Source: Emiliania huxleyi CCMP1516 (Eukaryota; Haptophyta; Isochrysidales; Noelaerhabdaceae). From it: a DNA stretch of 64,000 bases. How positions within the stretch are numbered: position 1 is the stretch's first letter; each line of letters begins with the position of its first letter. Positions 22,694-32,056 of this stretch are shown here, piece by piece. Position numbers and translations under genes: made by a program. The notes beneath the pieces were generated by a model, which ran no database searches, had not been told where the DNA came from, and was given only the letters and a program-made list of their open reading frames with translations. Where the stretch lies: the NCBI RefSeq assembly GCF_000372725.1, contig NW_005199193.1, forward strand, positions 1 through 64,000. The letters are read 5' to 3'.

Positions 22694-25600
22694 ATGTCAC
22701 GTCGCAGCGGTGAGCGGGGAGGTGGTGGCGATGGCCGACGTGGAGCCAGCGGCCCTCGCCGCCTTCGGAGCTCTAGGAGCTCTGGAGGTGGCAGCTCTGA
22801 TGGCTCCAGCGGTGGTCGCAGCTTCGACGGCGACGACGGCAGTGGCGATGGTGGCGTCGGCGGCGGCGGTGGCGTCGGCGGCGGCGGTGGCAGCGGCGGC
22901 GGCGGTGGCAGCGGCGGCGGCGGTGGCAGCGGCGGCGGCGGTGGCAGCGGCGGCGGCGGTGGCAGCGGCGGCGGCGGTGGCAGCGGCGGCGGCGGTGGCA
23001 GCGGCGGCGGCGGTGGCAGCGGCGGCGGCGGTGGCAGCGGCGGCGGCGGTGGCAGCGGCGGCGGTGATACAGAGGACAGCAACACTGACCAACTTTACCG
23101 CCGCTCGCAGCGCCTTCAAGCCAGCCAGGCTCGTGAGGCTGTTGAGTCTGCTGCTCCTTCCCTGCCGGCTGAGTCAGCTGCTACTCGGCTGCAGAGGCTG
23201 GCGCGGATCGCTGAGTCGCAGCTGGCGGCGGAAGAGCGGCTGGCTGCAGCGGCGGCGGAGGCTGCAGCAGCCGAGGCGGCGGCTCAATCGCAGGCTGAGG
23301 GCGAGTGGATGCCCCCCCAATCGGACGGGGCCGCAGACAGCTGGTGGTTGGAGGAGGCGGAGGGGCGGCCGCTGGAGGATGGGACGACCATGTCCTACCT
23401 CGAGGTGCTCGAAGAAGAAGCTCGGAGCCAGAGGCTCCGGCTTCACATCGAGCACCAGCTCCTGCGGCAAGAGGAGAACCGGCAACTGCTCTTCGAGAGT
23501 AGATGCGGGATCTGCCTCTGTGACTTCTCCGAGGTGGAAGAGACGGCGACCATCTGCCAGCTTGGCTGTCACCACACCCACGCTTTCTGTGCGGGCTGCT
23601 TGCGGAGCGCCTTTGGAGCTCGGTCAAACCAGCAGGCCCCACCGGACTGCCCGCTGTGTAAAGCACAGGTCTCGGAGGCCGACCAGGCCTTCGTCGAGGC
23701 GGCGGCCGGCCGCTCGGCGGCGTGCCATGCGGCCAAAACGCGGGCAGACGCGGACGCCACGCGCCAGGCCGCATGGGATGCCCTCCCGCCGGTGGCGGAG
23801 AAGGTGAGCCTCCCTGATGCGAGGGCGCCACCGGCGGTGCCGCCGGGAGGCGAGTGGGAGTGCATTGACGCGCACAGCGCCTTCCAGTGCGCCGTCTCAC
23901 CTTGCAGTCACGTTCTCGAGATACCGGATTCGCTGCGAGGCGAGTGGGCGAGAGCCAATGTCGACGTCTTCGACTTCATTCAGGCTGCCAAGAGCTCGGG
24001 CGATGAGCTGGCGCTCGAGCGCGGGCTCAAGTGGCAACTATGTCTGCATGACGTGCTCCTGCGAGGGCCGGCGCGCACCTCTCGGGGCGGCGGTCGCTCC
24101 ATCGACGTGTCGACGTCTCTCGCCCTGCGCTTCCAGCGGTGGCGCAACGGCGAGCGGGCCGCCCTCCTCTGCGCCTGGGAGGCCGATCGCACCAGAGCGT
24201 GGTCGGCTCGGCGTTGGAGCGCGCATCGCCGCGAGAGCTTCGAGGAGCGGACGGAGCGAGAGCGCTCGGCAGCGGTGTCCGCGGCGCTCGCGCTCTTCGC
24301 GGACGGCGAGATCTCTCGCGCGATGCGGATGCTTCACTCGCTGGGCATTGCCGACCTCTCGGCCTCCGTGCTCCTGCAGCTGCGCAGGAAGCACCCGGAG
24401 CGCGATCGCCCCGTCCCGCACGACCTGCCCGTGCAGGTCCCGGCGGTGCGGGTGAGCCTCACCGAGACGTTCCGCAAGCTGCGGCGGCGCGCGGGCACCG
24501 GGCCTTCGGGCAACCGCAACGAGTACCTCAGGGTGCTCACCCACTCCTTCGACGACGCCAAGGCCGACAGCGTCATGCAGAAGTACGATGCCTTCGCCTC
24601 GGAGCTCGCCAGCGGGGACTTGCCGACCTGGTTCTACGGCGCCGCCTCGATCGCCTCGTTGATGCCTCTCGTCAAGAAGGCGGTCACGCAGGCCGACGTG
24701 GAGGCCATGCGACAGCCTGACGTGCGGCCAGTGGCGGTGGGCGAGGTCACCCTGCGGTCCATCCTCACCTCGGTGACTGCCAGCGTGGCCCCGGCGATGG
24801 CGGACGTGCTCGCGCCACAGCAGGTGGCGGTAGGAGTCTCGGGCGGAATCTCGATCATGATCAACGGGATCCGCATCTTGCTCGAGCAGCGAGGCGACTT
24901 TGTGCTCGTCAAGATCGACCTCAAAAACGCGTACAACGAGATCGATCGGTCGGCGCTTCTCCGCCGCTGCTCGGAGGTGCCGGAGCTGGCGCCGTTCATG
25001 CCGCTTCTTCACGCGACGCTCATGTCCGCGACGAGCCTGCTCGTCGGGCCCCAGCGGACGCGGCTCTTTGAGCAGCACCACCTCGAGGGGCAGACGTGCC
25101 GCGCTGAGACGTCGCGTGGCGGCGACTCGGCGACCGGCACGCAGCAGGGCGGGCCTCCATCGAGCGGCGCCTTCTGCATCGCCATCCAGCCGGAGCTGGC
25201 TGCCCTCGACGCCGAGCTGAGGCCGTTCGGTGGCGGGGCTTGGGCGGAGATGGACGACATCTTCGCGCTAGGACCGGCGGCCGCCGTGTTCCCGGCGGTC
25301 AAGCGCTTTGGCGAGGCGGTCAAGGCGTCGCTCAACCTCGAGATGCAGGTCTCGAAGCTCGAGTGCTTCTCTCCCGAGTACAACCTCTCGCACTGCCTGT
25401 GGCGGGAGGCGTTGGGCGCGCCAGTCGGCATGGTGCTGGTGCCGGAGGAGGATGGCGGGTCGCGGACGTACCGAGGCGTGATGGTCGCGGGCTGCCCAAT
25501 GGGGGAGGCAGGGTTTGTGGATGCGTGGTTACGCGCCCAGGTGAGCAGTATCGTGAGCTACATCGACAAGACAGTTCTTTCGCTACGTGCTGCGAGCCCC

Positions 25601-27385
25601 CACGCGCTGTGGGCCGCCATCTACTACTCCTGCTCCGCCAAGTTCGACTTCATCCTTCGGCACCTCCCTCCCGACAAGACGGTGTCCCACGCTCGCGTCG
25701 TCGACGCTGCGCTCACCCGTGCCGCTGAGGCGTGCGGCTACGAGGGCGTGCTCGGCGACGCCATCACCGCGCGGCGGGCTCGCCTGCCTGCGCGGATGCG
25801 CGGCCTCGGCCTGCGCTCGCTCGAGGAGGTGGCGCCGGCTGCGTTCTGCGCCTGCTTTGTCGAGGCGGCCGAGAGGTTCCTCGACAGGTCGACGCCCGGC
25901 GGCGGCAGAGAGCGCGGCTTCTTCCAGATGCTCGCTCCGCTCTTCGGCCACGGCGCCTTCGAGTTGCCGTACCCGAACAGCCCTCGCCTCTCGCGCTTCC
26001 TCTCGGGCTGCACCACCAACGTCAACCCGCTCGGCGCGCAGCTGGGGCAGCTGACGCCGACGGGCGAGTCCTTCAAGAAGGCGTGGGAGGGCATGCAGCG
26101 AGAGGTCCGCGGCGAGGGCGTGGCGGGACCTCTCGATGTCCGGGCTCCCGAGGCTGGCAACGGGCGGGCCGGCAGCGCTGGGCTACAGCGGCAGCTGACG
26201 CAGCAGCGGGAGCAGGTCAAGCGCAACCAGCTCAGCCGCAGCATCCTCGGGCTGCCGCACGGCGACACGCGGCGGGAGGCGTGGCTGGCCGTCGACTCGT
26301 CCTCGTCCGCGTGGGTGAGCTCATGGCCCTCGGCTCAGAACCGGTGCGAGGCGCGCGAGTTCCGCGAGATCTTCTGCACCTACCTCGGCCGGGAGAGCCC
26401 AGCCGTGCGCGCGCTCGTGGGCAAGAGCATCGCCTGCTCCGGCCGCGGCCCTCCTCGAGTCTGCGATGCCTTTGGCGTCCAGCTGGGCTTGGCGACGCTC
26501 AACGACCGCGCCCACGGCAACTGCCACGACGACATCTTCTCACGCGTGATCGGTGATGCGCTGCACGCGGGGCTGCGCGGCAAGGAGGAACCGCGCGAGA
26601 TCTTCAGCGCCGTCATCCCGCCTGTCACACTCAACGGCACAGCTGGCACGCGCGGCAAGAACGGCATCGTGCCGGATGGGCGCCTGCACTGCAAGCTGCG
26701 CGAGTCCCGCACGGCGCGCTGCACGGGCACACGAGGCCAGGCGCATCCGTCTGTCCGGTGGCGCGGCACGACAGTGCAGCGCGGGCCCGAGCAGCCGCCG
26801 GCGGAGCACCTCCTCGAGGGCAAGACCATCCACCGCGGCGGGCCTCACTACATGAGCGCTCGGGCGCGCGACGATGGCCAGGGCGGCGCTGTCGCCGACA
26901 GGGCGAACCTTGTCCAGCGCGACTACGAGGCGCGGGCGGCGGCGCTCGATGCCAAGCCGCACGTGCAGGCATGGAACAACGGCTCGAGGGACGCCGTTTC
27001 CTCCGTGCTGCGCTCGTTTGGCACCGTGCGCAGCCTCGTTGTCGGGGCCTACGCGGAGGCGTCGGACGACCTGCACCAGCTGTTCGACTGTGTGGTGGAG
27101 TCGGCATCCAAGCAGCACTGGAGGCGGATCGGCGCGCGTAGCGCGAAGGAGGCGCGGTCCTACTTCGCTACGACGCTGCGGCGGGCGTGGGGCGTGCACT
27201 TTGCGCGCGAGTTCGCGCGGCACCGCATCCGACGCGTGGTGTTCGTGGGGGCCCCGCGGCGACAGCCGGGCAGGCCTCTCGCGACGGCCGATGGAGACTG
27301 GCCAGCGCTGTCGGCGGGCGAGTTTGCGGCGCACGCGCTGCGCGTAGGCGGCGCGTGGGCGGGCGGCCCGCCCGGCCGTCGGTGA
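22694..27385 (+). CDS. Retroelement protein: RING finger, reverse transcriptase, PD-(D/E)XK endonuclease
   Basis: One uninterrupted ORF of 1563 aa from ATG 22694. Its order is: basic Ser/Arg start; ten GGGGGS repeats (~55-122); Ala/Glu-rich helix; RING finger (~271-322: CGICLCDF ... CQLGCHHTHAFCAGC ... CPLC); then a reverse transcriptase. RT motif A is VKIDLKNAYNEIDRSALL (~739), motif B GTQQGGPPSSGAFCIAIQ (~815) and motif C EMDDIFALG (~850), where EMDD replaces the usual YADD. The C-terminal third has NDRAHGNCHDDIFSRVIGDA, then VPDGRL (~1325) and LLEGKTIH (~1372), fitting a PD-ExK restriction-like endonuclease as in R2/CRE-like elements. An intact frame of this size suggests recent activity. 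The exact clade is not determined. Confidence 0.85.
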   Translation: MSRRSGERGGGGDGRRGASGPRRLRSSRSSGGGSSDGSSGGRSFDGDDGSGDGGVGGGGGVGGGGGSGGGGGSGGGGGSGGGGGSGGGGGSGGGGGSGGGGGSGGGGGSGGGGGSGGGGGSGGGDTEDSNTDQLYRRSQRLQASQAREAVESAAPSLPAESAATRLQRLARIAESQLAAEERLAAAAAEAAAAEAAAQSQAEGEWMPPQSDGAADSWWLEEAEGRPLEDGTTMSYLEVLEEEARSQRLRLHIEHQLLRQEENRQLLFESRCGICLCDFSEVEETATICQLGCHHTHAFCAGCLRSAFGARSNQQAPPDCPLCKAQVSEADQAFVEAAAGRSAACHAAKTRADADATRQAAWDALPPVAEKVSLPDARAPPAVPPGGEWECIDAHSAFQCAVSPCSHVLEIPDSLRGEWARANVDVFDFIQAAKSSGDELALERGLKWQLCLHDVLLRGPARTSRGGGRSIDVSTSLALRFQRWRNGERAALLCAWEADRTRAWSARRWSAHRRESFEERTERERSAAVSAALALFADGEISRAMRMLHSLGIADLSASVLLQLRRKHPERDRPVPHDLPVQVPAVRVSLTETFRKLRRRAGTGPSGNRNEYLRVLTHSFDDAKADSVMQKYDAFASELASGDLPTWFYGAASIASLMPLVKKAVTQADVEAMRQPDVRPVAVGEVTLRSILTSVTASVAPAMADVLAPQQVAVGVSGGISIMINGIRILLEQRGDFVLVKIDLKNAYNEIDRSALLRRCSEVPELAPFMPLLHATLMSATSLLVGPQRTRLFEQHHLEGQTCRAETSRGGDSATGTQQGGPPSSGAFCIAIQPELAALDAELRPFGGGAWAEMDDIFALGPAAAVFPAVKRFGEAVKASLNLEMQVSKLECFSPEYNLSHCLWREALGAPVGMVLVPEEDGGSRTYRGVMVAGCPMGEAGFVDAWLRAQVSSIVSYIDKTVLSLRAASPHALWAAIYYSCSAKFDFILRHLPPDKTVSHARVVDAALTRAAEACGYEGVLGDAITARRARLPARMRGLGLRSLEEVAPAAFCACFVEAAERFLDRSTPGGGRERGFFQMLAPLFGHGAFELPYPNSPRLSRFLSGCTTNVNPLGAQLGQLTPTGESFKKAWEGMQREVRGEGVAGPLDVRAPEAGNGRAGSAGLQRQLTQQREQVKRNQLSRSILGLPHGDTRREAWLAVDSSSSAWVSSWPSAQNRCEAREFREIFCTYLGRESPAVRALVGKSIACSGRGPPRVCDAFGVQLGLATLNDRAHGNCHDDIFSRVIGDALHAGLRGKEEPREIFSAVIPPVTLNGTAGTRGKNGIVPDGRLHCKLRESRTARCTGTRGQAHPSVRWRGTTVQRGPEQPPAEHLLEGKTIHRGGPHYMSARARDDGQGGAVADRANLVQRDYEARAAALDAKPHVQAWNNGSRDAVSSVLRSFGTVRSLVVGAYAEASDDLHQLFDCVVESASKQHWRRIGARSAKEARSYFATTLRRAWGVHFAREFARHRIRRVVFVGAPRRQPGRPLATADGDWPALSAGEFAAHALRVGGAWAGGPPGRR
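22861..23065 (+). repeat. 18-bp minisatellite encoding (GGGGGS)n
   Basis: About ten copies of GGCGGCGGCGGTGGCAGC lie in frame inside the RT protein, preceded by two GGGGGV variants. The copies are almost identical at the nucleotide level, including the GGT codon, so they arose by recent array expansion. Confidence 0.9.
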
Positions 27386-27642
27386 GCACCGGACGCGAGG
27401 GTCGGTCGGCTCTTAACTAGCTGTATATAGTCGCGATCTGCCGGCGTGCGTATGAGCTCACTAGCTAGAGCTCACACTAGAGGCCGTCATCGCATTCGCC
27501 TTCCTGGGACCCAGCGCTGACTTCTGACTGTCGTTGCTGTCTCTCCCCCTTCTCGACTGTCTGTGCTTGTGCGTCTTGGGTCCGGAGTTGTGCGTTTATG
27601 TGAATAGCAGGCGTGGTCTGTACTCGCCAGGTGTGTACACAT
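27386..27642. other. 3' flank of the RT ORF and 5' leader of the CCB gene
   Basis: It contains TGTATATAGTCGCGA (27421) and an ACTAGCTAGAGCTCACACTAG stretch, then the right inverted repeat, which ends one base before the ATG of the next gene. Confidence 0.4.
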
Positions 27643-29198
27643 ATGTCGCTGGTGCTCGCGACCGCCGCCGCGCTGCGCGTGCCAGCCTCTTGCCCGGCCG
27701 AGCAGCGGCCCTTCCCGAGCCGCCATCGGCCGCCACGCGCTGCGCCTCGCCTGTGCGATCTCCCGCAGCGGCCTCGCGGCAAGAGCGACGGCTTCTACGT
27801 CCGGCCTTCAGCGGCGGTCGAGAAGGGTGGTGCCTTCTTCGTGCCTGGCCTGGAGGGCTTCCGGCTGAAGCTGCTGGCGGCGAGCGTGCTCGGCCTCGCC
27901 CTCGTCGCCAACCGCCTCGCCTCGCCCGGCGAGCCCGCCTCTTCGCAGCTCGTCTCCGAGGCGCGCTCACCTCGCTGCGACAGCAGCGCAAGACAGGCAA
28001 GAGAGATGTCGAGTGGCGCCGCCTAGGCGCTCGGGGCGGCGGCGTGCGCCCAGCTGCTGTTGCAGGCCACTGCAACGGCGCTGCATGGCGTGCAGAGCGT
28101 CTCGGAACCTTCTCGGACCCTTCCTGCAGGTCGCCGCCGAGGCGCAGGCGGGGCGGGACGAGGCGGCGGAGGAGCCTGCCGCGATCTGTCAACAGCCCTC
28201 CTCTTCTCTCATCCGCAGCTCTGTCTTTCTCAGGCGGCGGAGCAGGCTCGCGCCCTCGCGTCAGCGCGGCTGTCGGAGCGGCTTGAGGTCTCTGCCGCCC
28301 CCGCCGCCTCGCTCACCAACAAAGAGATGATGACACACATGGATGCTCAACCGCTCCAGGTCTCTCCCGCCCTCGACGCTTCCCGCTCGAGCCGCGCGCA
28401 GTGGGCTGCCGCCGCTCTCCTCCGCTCGCCCGCCCGCCCTCTTCACAGCTGGAGCTGTGAACAGGTGGGCCGCGGCCACTCTCCTCCGCCAGACGGCGGC
28501 GAGCGCCGTCGCGCTGTACGCGCTGCCGGGAGGGGCGGCGGGCGGCGGCGGCGCGCGCGTAGAGCCGCTGCTGCGGAGCGGGCGGGCTGCGCCCCTGCCG
28601 CCCCCCTGCACATGGCTGGCGTGCTACTGCGGCGAGCGTGACGTGGTTGCGCGATAGGCGGCTCCCCTCTTCGGCGGCGCTACCGAGCGGAGAGGCGCTG
28701 GCGGCGTCGCTCGCAGAGAGTGGCGGCCTGTACGTGCCCGAGGCGACAGCACCCCCCTCTCCCCTGCCCCCCCTCCGCCACCACTGCCGACCCCACTCTC
28801 AATGCCGTGGGGCTCGCCTGTCTCGGGACGTGGAGTGATGCGAGGCGTAGCCTGGCTGTGCAAGAGCAGGTCCGGACCCTCCTACTGCCCCAGGCGGCCG
28901 TCGCCGCGAAGGACCTCGCGCTCCCGCAGACCGCCGGGTCCGCGGTGCTGCAGCGATGCGGCGACGACGCGGCCTTCCTCCCGCCGCCTTCCCCCTCCGC
29001 TGTACGTCTTCCGGGTCTCACATCGTTTTGCGCTTCTAGGTGAGAGCCGTCGTGTCGCAGGCGTGCCTGGCCGTGCTGTTTTCCTTCATTCCCAACTTCC
29101 TTTTGTAGGTGCTCGTCGCCGTCTCGGAGCGCTCCGACGCTTTCGACGAGCGGCAGAGGGAATGGGTCGGCCGGGTGGCGGCGTTGCTCGCCTCGTAG
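27643..29198 (+). CDS. CCB2: Cytochrome b6 heme-attachment factor, CCB2/CCB4-like, nine exons
   Basis: Exons 27643-27960, 28027-28065, 28130-28162, 28234-28287, 28360-28400, 28465-28581, 28658-28742, 28894-29001 and 29109-29198 give 294 aa with all phases closing. A ~60-residue leader suits plastid import. GFYVRPSAAVEKGGAFFVPG leads to a helix FRLKLLAASVLGLALVANRL, then SSQLVSEALGAAACAQLLLQ, WAAATLLRQTAASAVALYAL, DLALPQTAGSAVLQRC and the ending VLVAVSERSDAFDERQREWV. This order, the two N-terminal membrane helices and the W/Q-rich end match the CCB2/CCB4 family (DUF2930-like), which helps attach heme ci to cytochrome b6 at the thylakoid membrane. Whether it is CCB2 or CCB4 is not settled. Five of eight introns have GC donors, and several begin with a copy of the following exon's first bases. 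Confidence 0.72.
28401..28464 (+). mobile_element. Introner-like intron, family B, in the CCB gene
   Basis: This intron has 64 bases. Its first 28 (GTGGGCTGCCGCCGCTCTCC and on) match the first 28 of the next exon (GTGGGCCGCGGCCACTCTCC and on) at 23 positions. The remaining 36 end in CTCTTCACAGCTGGAGCTGT then GAACAG, a perfect TTCACAGCT/AGCTGTGAA hairpin followed by the 3' splice site. Confidence 0.7.
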
Positions 29199-29669
29199 CG
29201 CGGGGGAGGGTGGTTTCGTGGTCCCGGACAACGGACATGACTCACAACGCCGCGCATGGTCCATGTGGACGATGGACAGAGTACTCGACCCAGTATATCA
29301 CACATGAAACCGTAGAGAGGTGTATCGACGTCACATGGGCGGGGCCATGCTCCTTTTAACCCATCTCCTGAGAGAGGTGTCTGTTTTTATTAGTTTATGT
29401 ATAATATATGTGTTTTGCGATATATTTGCCTCGAATAATGGTTATAAAAATGTTATGTATAATGAGAAATATGACACGTAATACCCACAATACCCAGGGC
29501 CTTCAATATAACGCTTTTCACAACGGCCTATCCTACCGGCCCGAGGCCAAGCTAACCCCCGCAGCAGCACCAGCAGCGGCTGGCCGTGCCTCTTTCTCCG
29601 CTTTCGGGCGTTTGGGGGTCGGGTCGCCGCGCCGCGCGCCGCCAAGGCGGGTTGCCAAGGCCCGGGCTA
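29199..29669. other. AT-richer intergenic region
   Basis: Positions 29360-29500 are the most AT-rich of the window (TTTTTATTAGTTTATGTATA, ATATTTGCC). They are probably the 3' UTR of the CCB gene or a base-composition island. No gene is seen. Confidence 0.45.
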
Positions 29670-29885
29670 GCACTTGGAGCACTTGGAGTGGTAGCCTCAC
29701 ATCCAGGGCCGGGGAGCTAAGAAGCGCACCCAGCGGGCCTGATCGCAGATGCTCGGGGACGGGTTGCGGGCAAGAGAGCCCTAGCCCTGGGGGGTGCGCG
29801 TTCGCAGGGGAAGTAAACACGGTTCTCCGAGGGTCAGTCCGCGCGGGTTTCCCCTAGCGGCGGAGCGCCCCCTCTACTCGGAGAA
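29670..29885 (-). repeat. Dispersed repeat A, partial copy
   Basis: It has the same marker blocks as 7201-7515 in the same orientation: GCACTTGGAGCACTTGGAG, CCTCACATCCAGGGCCGG, GGGTTGCGGGCAAGAGAGCC, GGTTTCCCCTAGC and CTCTACTCGGAG. Confidence 0.8.
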
Positions 29886-30275
29886 ACAGTACACTCTCAC
29901 ACTCGAGACCCGGGGATGGGGGAGGCGATGAGGGGGGCGGGATGGACGAGGAGGGGGTGGGCGGGGTGGGGGAGCGGGGGAGTAAGAGGGGGAGAGACCC
30001 GACTGAGGAGGGAGGCGGTGGGGGTGGAGGGTGGGGAGGAGGGGGGCGTGTTTGGGGAGATGGGGGATCGGGGGGGCCGGCAGGGGGGGCCTCCGCGGGG
30101 CGGAAGAAGCGGGGTGTGCACAGCAAAGCAAAGGGGGGCGGCGGTTCAAAAGGCTGAAGGGAAGGGGCGACTGAGGGAGTCTGTCAATGCGCACGTGTCG
30201 CACGCCCACAAGTTGCTATGCAAAAGTCTACCGCCCGGCTAAGACCCCCCCCCCCCCCCCCTTCTGCCTCCTCCT
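29886..30275. other. G-rich tract, no gene
   Basis: Purine-rich sequence dominated by GGGGGAG, GGAGG and GGGG runs (29915-30150) is followed by a C18 run at 30246-30263. It could form G-quadruplexes on the plus strand. The Pro-rich minus ORFs across it are composition artefacts. Confidence 0.5.
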
Positions 30276-30420
30276 TGAGCACTTGAGCACTTGATAGGGT
30301 CGATTCCGCATGGTACGGGTTTACGGGACCCCTCGATCGTCTCGCCCTCCCTCACTGATGTGTTCATCGCACATTGGGGTGGGTCATAACAAACACGGTA
30401 CAGGATCGAGGTGCACGCTG
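30276..30420 (+). repeat. Dispersed repeat B, copy 1
   Basis: TTGAGCACTTGAGCACTTGA, TAGGGTCGATTCCGC, GGGACCCCTCGATCGTC, CCCTCCCTC, GTGTTCAT and GGGTCATAACAAACAC occur in this order. The same order recurs at 37085-37200 (plus) and inverted at 31738-31850. Confidence 0.8.
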
Positions 30421-30770
30421 CCAGAGCAGTGTCGTCCCCTCTCTCCCCGACGGCGATGGCGGTGTGACCGATCGAGCTACAAGAGGAGCTTGTTCAGCAT
30501 GATCAGGTGAGGCCCTAGCGCACTACCTCACTGGGCCTGAGATCGCTTGAACACGTACCACCGAGGTAGTGCGCTGCCTCCTCCTCCATACAACGGAAGC
30601 ACACACAGCACCACACGACCCCTGATGCTCTGATACAGGTGAAGGGCGGCGCTGTCTCTCAAGATGGAAGCAGGAAGCTTCCATCCCGGCGGTGGTTCGA
30701 ACCCACATAGCCGAAGGTGAGGGGCAAGGCAGTGTGTGTGGACGCACGGACGGAAACGGCCCCCCCTCTT
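30421..30770. repeat. tRNA-like repeat segments
   Basis: GGTGTGACCGATCGAGCTAC with AAGAGGAGCTTGTTCAGCA lies inverted relative to 31632-31690 and 31925-31970. A CCGGCGGTGGTTCGAACCCA block at 30683 resembles a Pol III B box and is preceded by a hairpin (ATGGAAGC...GCTTCCAT). A related block, ATGGGCTTGCCCAT then GTGGTTCGATCCC, lies at 31530-31562. No complete cloverleaf can be drawn, so I read these as fragments of a tRNA-related SINE rather than tRNA genes. Confidence 0.4.
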
Positions 30771-31489
30771 ATGGCTGATCCTGGGCATGGCCTCTCTGGG
30801 GGTGAGCTGGGTCGGCCTCCTCCGGGTCTGCAACTCGCACGGCGGGTCCGCGTCCGGGCGAGCATCCGCGGCCCGCGGTTGTCCTTTCGCAGGGCGCGAC
30901 CGACATGGAGATCTGCTGCCCACAGATCAGTGCTTTTGTCAACAATTGCTCGCTCTCTGTGCACTCGCAACGCCAGAGGCCGCGCTCGGAGAATGAGTCG
31001 CGATGCTGCTGCGCCTGTGGATTGAGCCGCGGCGCAAGCTCCATTGGTGAGCTGCGGTGGCGCGCCGGCCGCTTCATGCATAGCTCTCCGGCGAGCGGCC
31101 GCGATCGCATTTTCTCCGTCCGCCGTTTCATCGAGTTTGCCCGAGTGGTAAAATGCAATCGAATTTGCCCGAGTGGTAAAGTGCAACTTTGGCATTTGGT
31201 AAGAGTTGGCCGAATGGTTTGTGGGCCAAAAAACCAAAGCGGAAGGTTGGCTCCAAGAGCTAAAGGTCAACATCCCCTCCGGCTACGACAATGTGAACCT
31301 GATCTGGTCCTCACGGGGTTGATCCCGATCGAGACGGACTTCATGAATGAACGGCCGAGCAATTTTCTTATTAATATTATTAATTGATGCTTTTTGCACG
31401 GCTGAGCCCCCCCCCCCCCCCCTTCCCTGCCCTCTCCCGCCACACACTCCGTCAGAGCCCTCTCCCCTCTTGCACACAGGAATTTTGAC
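30771..31489. other. Spacer, no supported gene
   Basis: It includes a repeated CGAGTTTGCCCGAGTGGTAA / CGAATTTGCCCGAGTGGTAA pair (31132 and 31158), an AT-rich island (31355-31385) and a C-run (31407-31422). Overlapping ORFs on both strands show no domain. Confidence 0.4.
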
Positions 31490-31985
31490 AATTAACCAAT
31501 TGGTGAGGGAAAGGCACAACTCAAAACGATGGGCTTGCCCATCCCGGAGTGGTTCGATCCCGCACAAACCCGAGACGGTGACGGGAAGCGTCGTGCGGTC
31601 TCAGGCCCAGTGAGGTAGTGCGCCAGACCAACCCGGATCCTGCTGAACAAGCTCCTCTTGTAGCTCGATCGGTCACACCGCCATCGCCGTCGGGGAGAGG
31701 GGGGACGACACTGCTTTGGCAGCGTGCACCTCGATCCTGCACCGTGTTTGTTATGACCCCCCCCCGATGAACACACCAGTGAGAGGGTGGGCGAGACGAT
31801 CGAGGGGTCCCGTACCATGCGGAATCGACCCTATCAAGTGCTCAAAGGGGGAAGGTTCGAAGGAAGGTTTGCCTGAGACCTGAAGCTCACCCATTGAGGA
31901 AGTGAGAACTGCTCGACCCACCCCGGATCCTGCCGAACAAGCTCCTCTTGTAGCTCGATCGGTCACAACGCCATCACCGTCGATC
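31490..31985 (-). repeat. Dispersed repeat B, inverted copy, with duplicated tRNA-like segment
   Basis: Positions 31738-31850 invert repeat B. A 50-bp block (CCGGATCCTGC.GAACAAGC, TCCTCTTGTAGCTCGATCGG) occurs at both 31632-31690 and 31922-31975, about 290 bases apart. Confidence 0.7.
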
Positions 31986-32056
31986 GAGGAGGGGGGTGGG
32001 GGGGAGAAACGAAGGTTCGAATCCGGGCGACTTTTACTGACTCGTTGGCGACCTCG

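Larger units (their letters stand above)
22443..27641 (+). mobile_element. RT-encoding element bracketed by ~30-bp inverted repeats
   Basis: TGTGTGTACACTGGCGAGTA and the bases to 22474 recur in inverse orientation at 27608-27641 (AGGCGTGGTCTGTACTCGCC, then AGGTGTGTACACA). Twenty bases (GCGTGGTCTGTACTCGCCAG) match without a gap, and the rest differ by a 2-base shift. The interior holds a single 1563-codon ORF. The boundaries are inferred from these repeats; no clear target duplication or poly(A) tail is visible. Confidence 0.5.

Noticed and set aside
22654-23119. Minus-strand Pro/Ala repeat ORFs
   Set aside because: They are the complement of the GGGGGS minisatellite; the plus frame continues into RING and RT domains.
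31530-31600. tRNA gene suggested by a GGTTCGATCCC box
   Set aside because: No acceptor stem or D-arm can be paired at the right distance; similar fragments recur in dispersed repeats.
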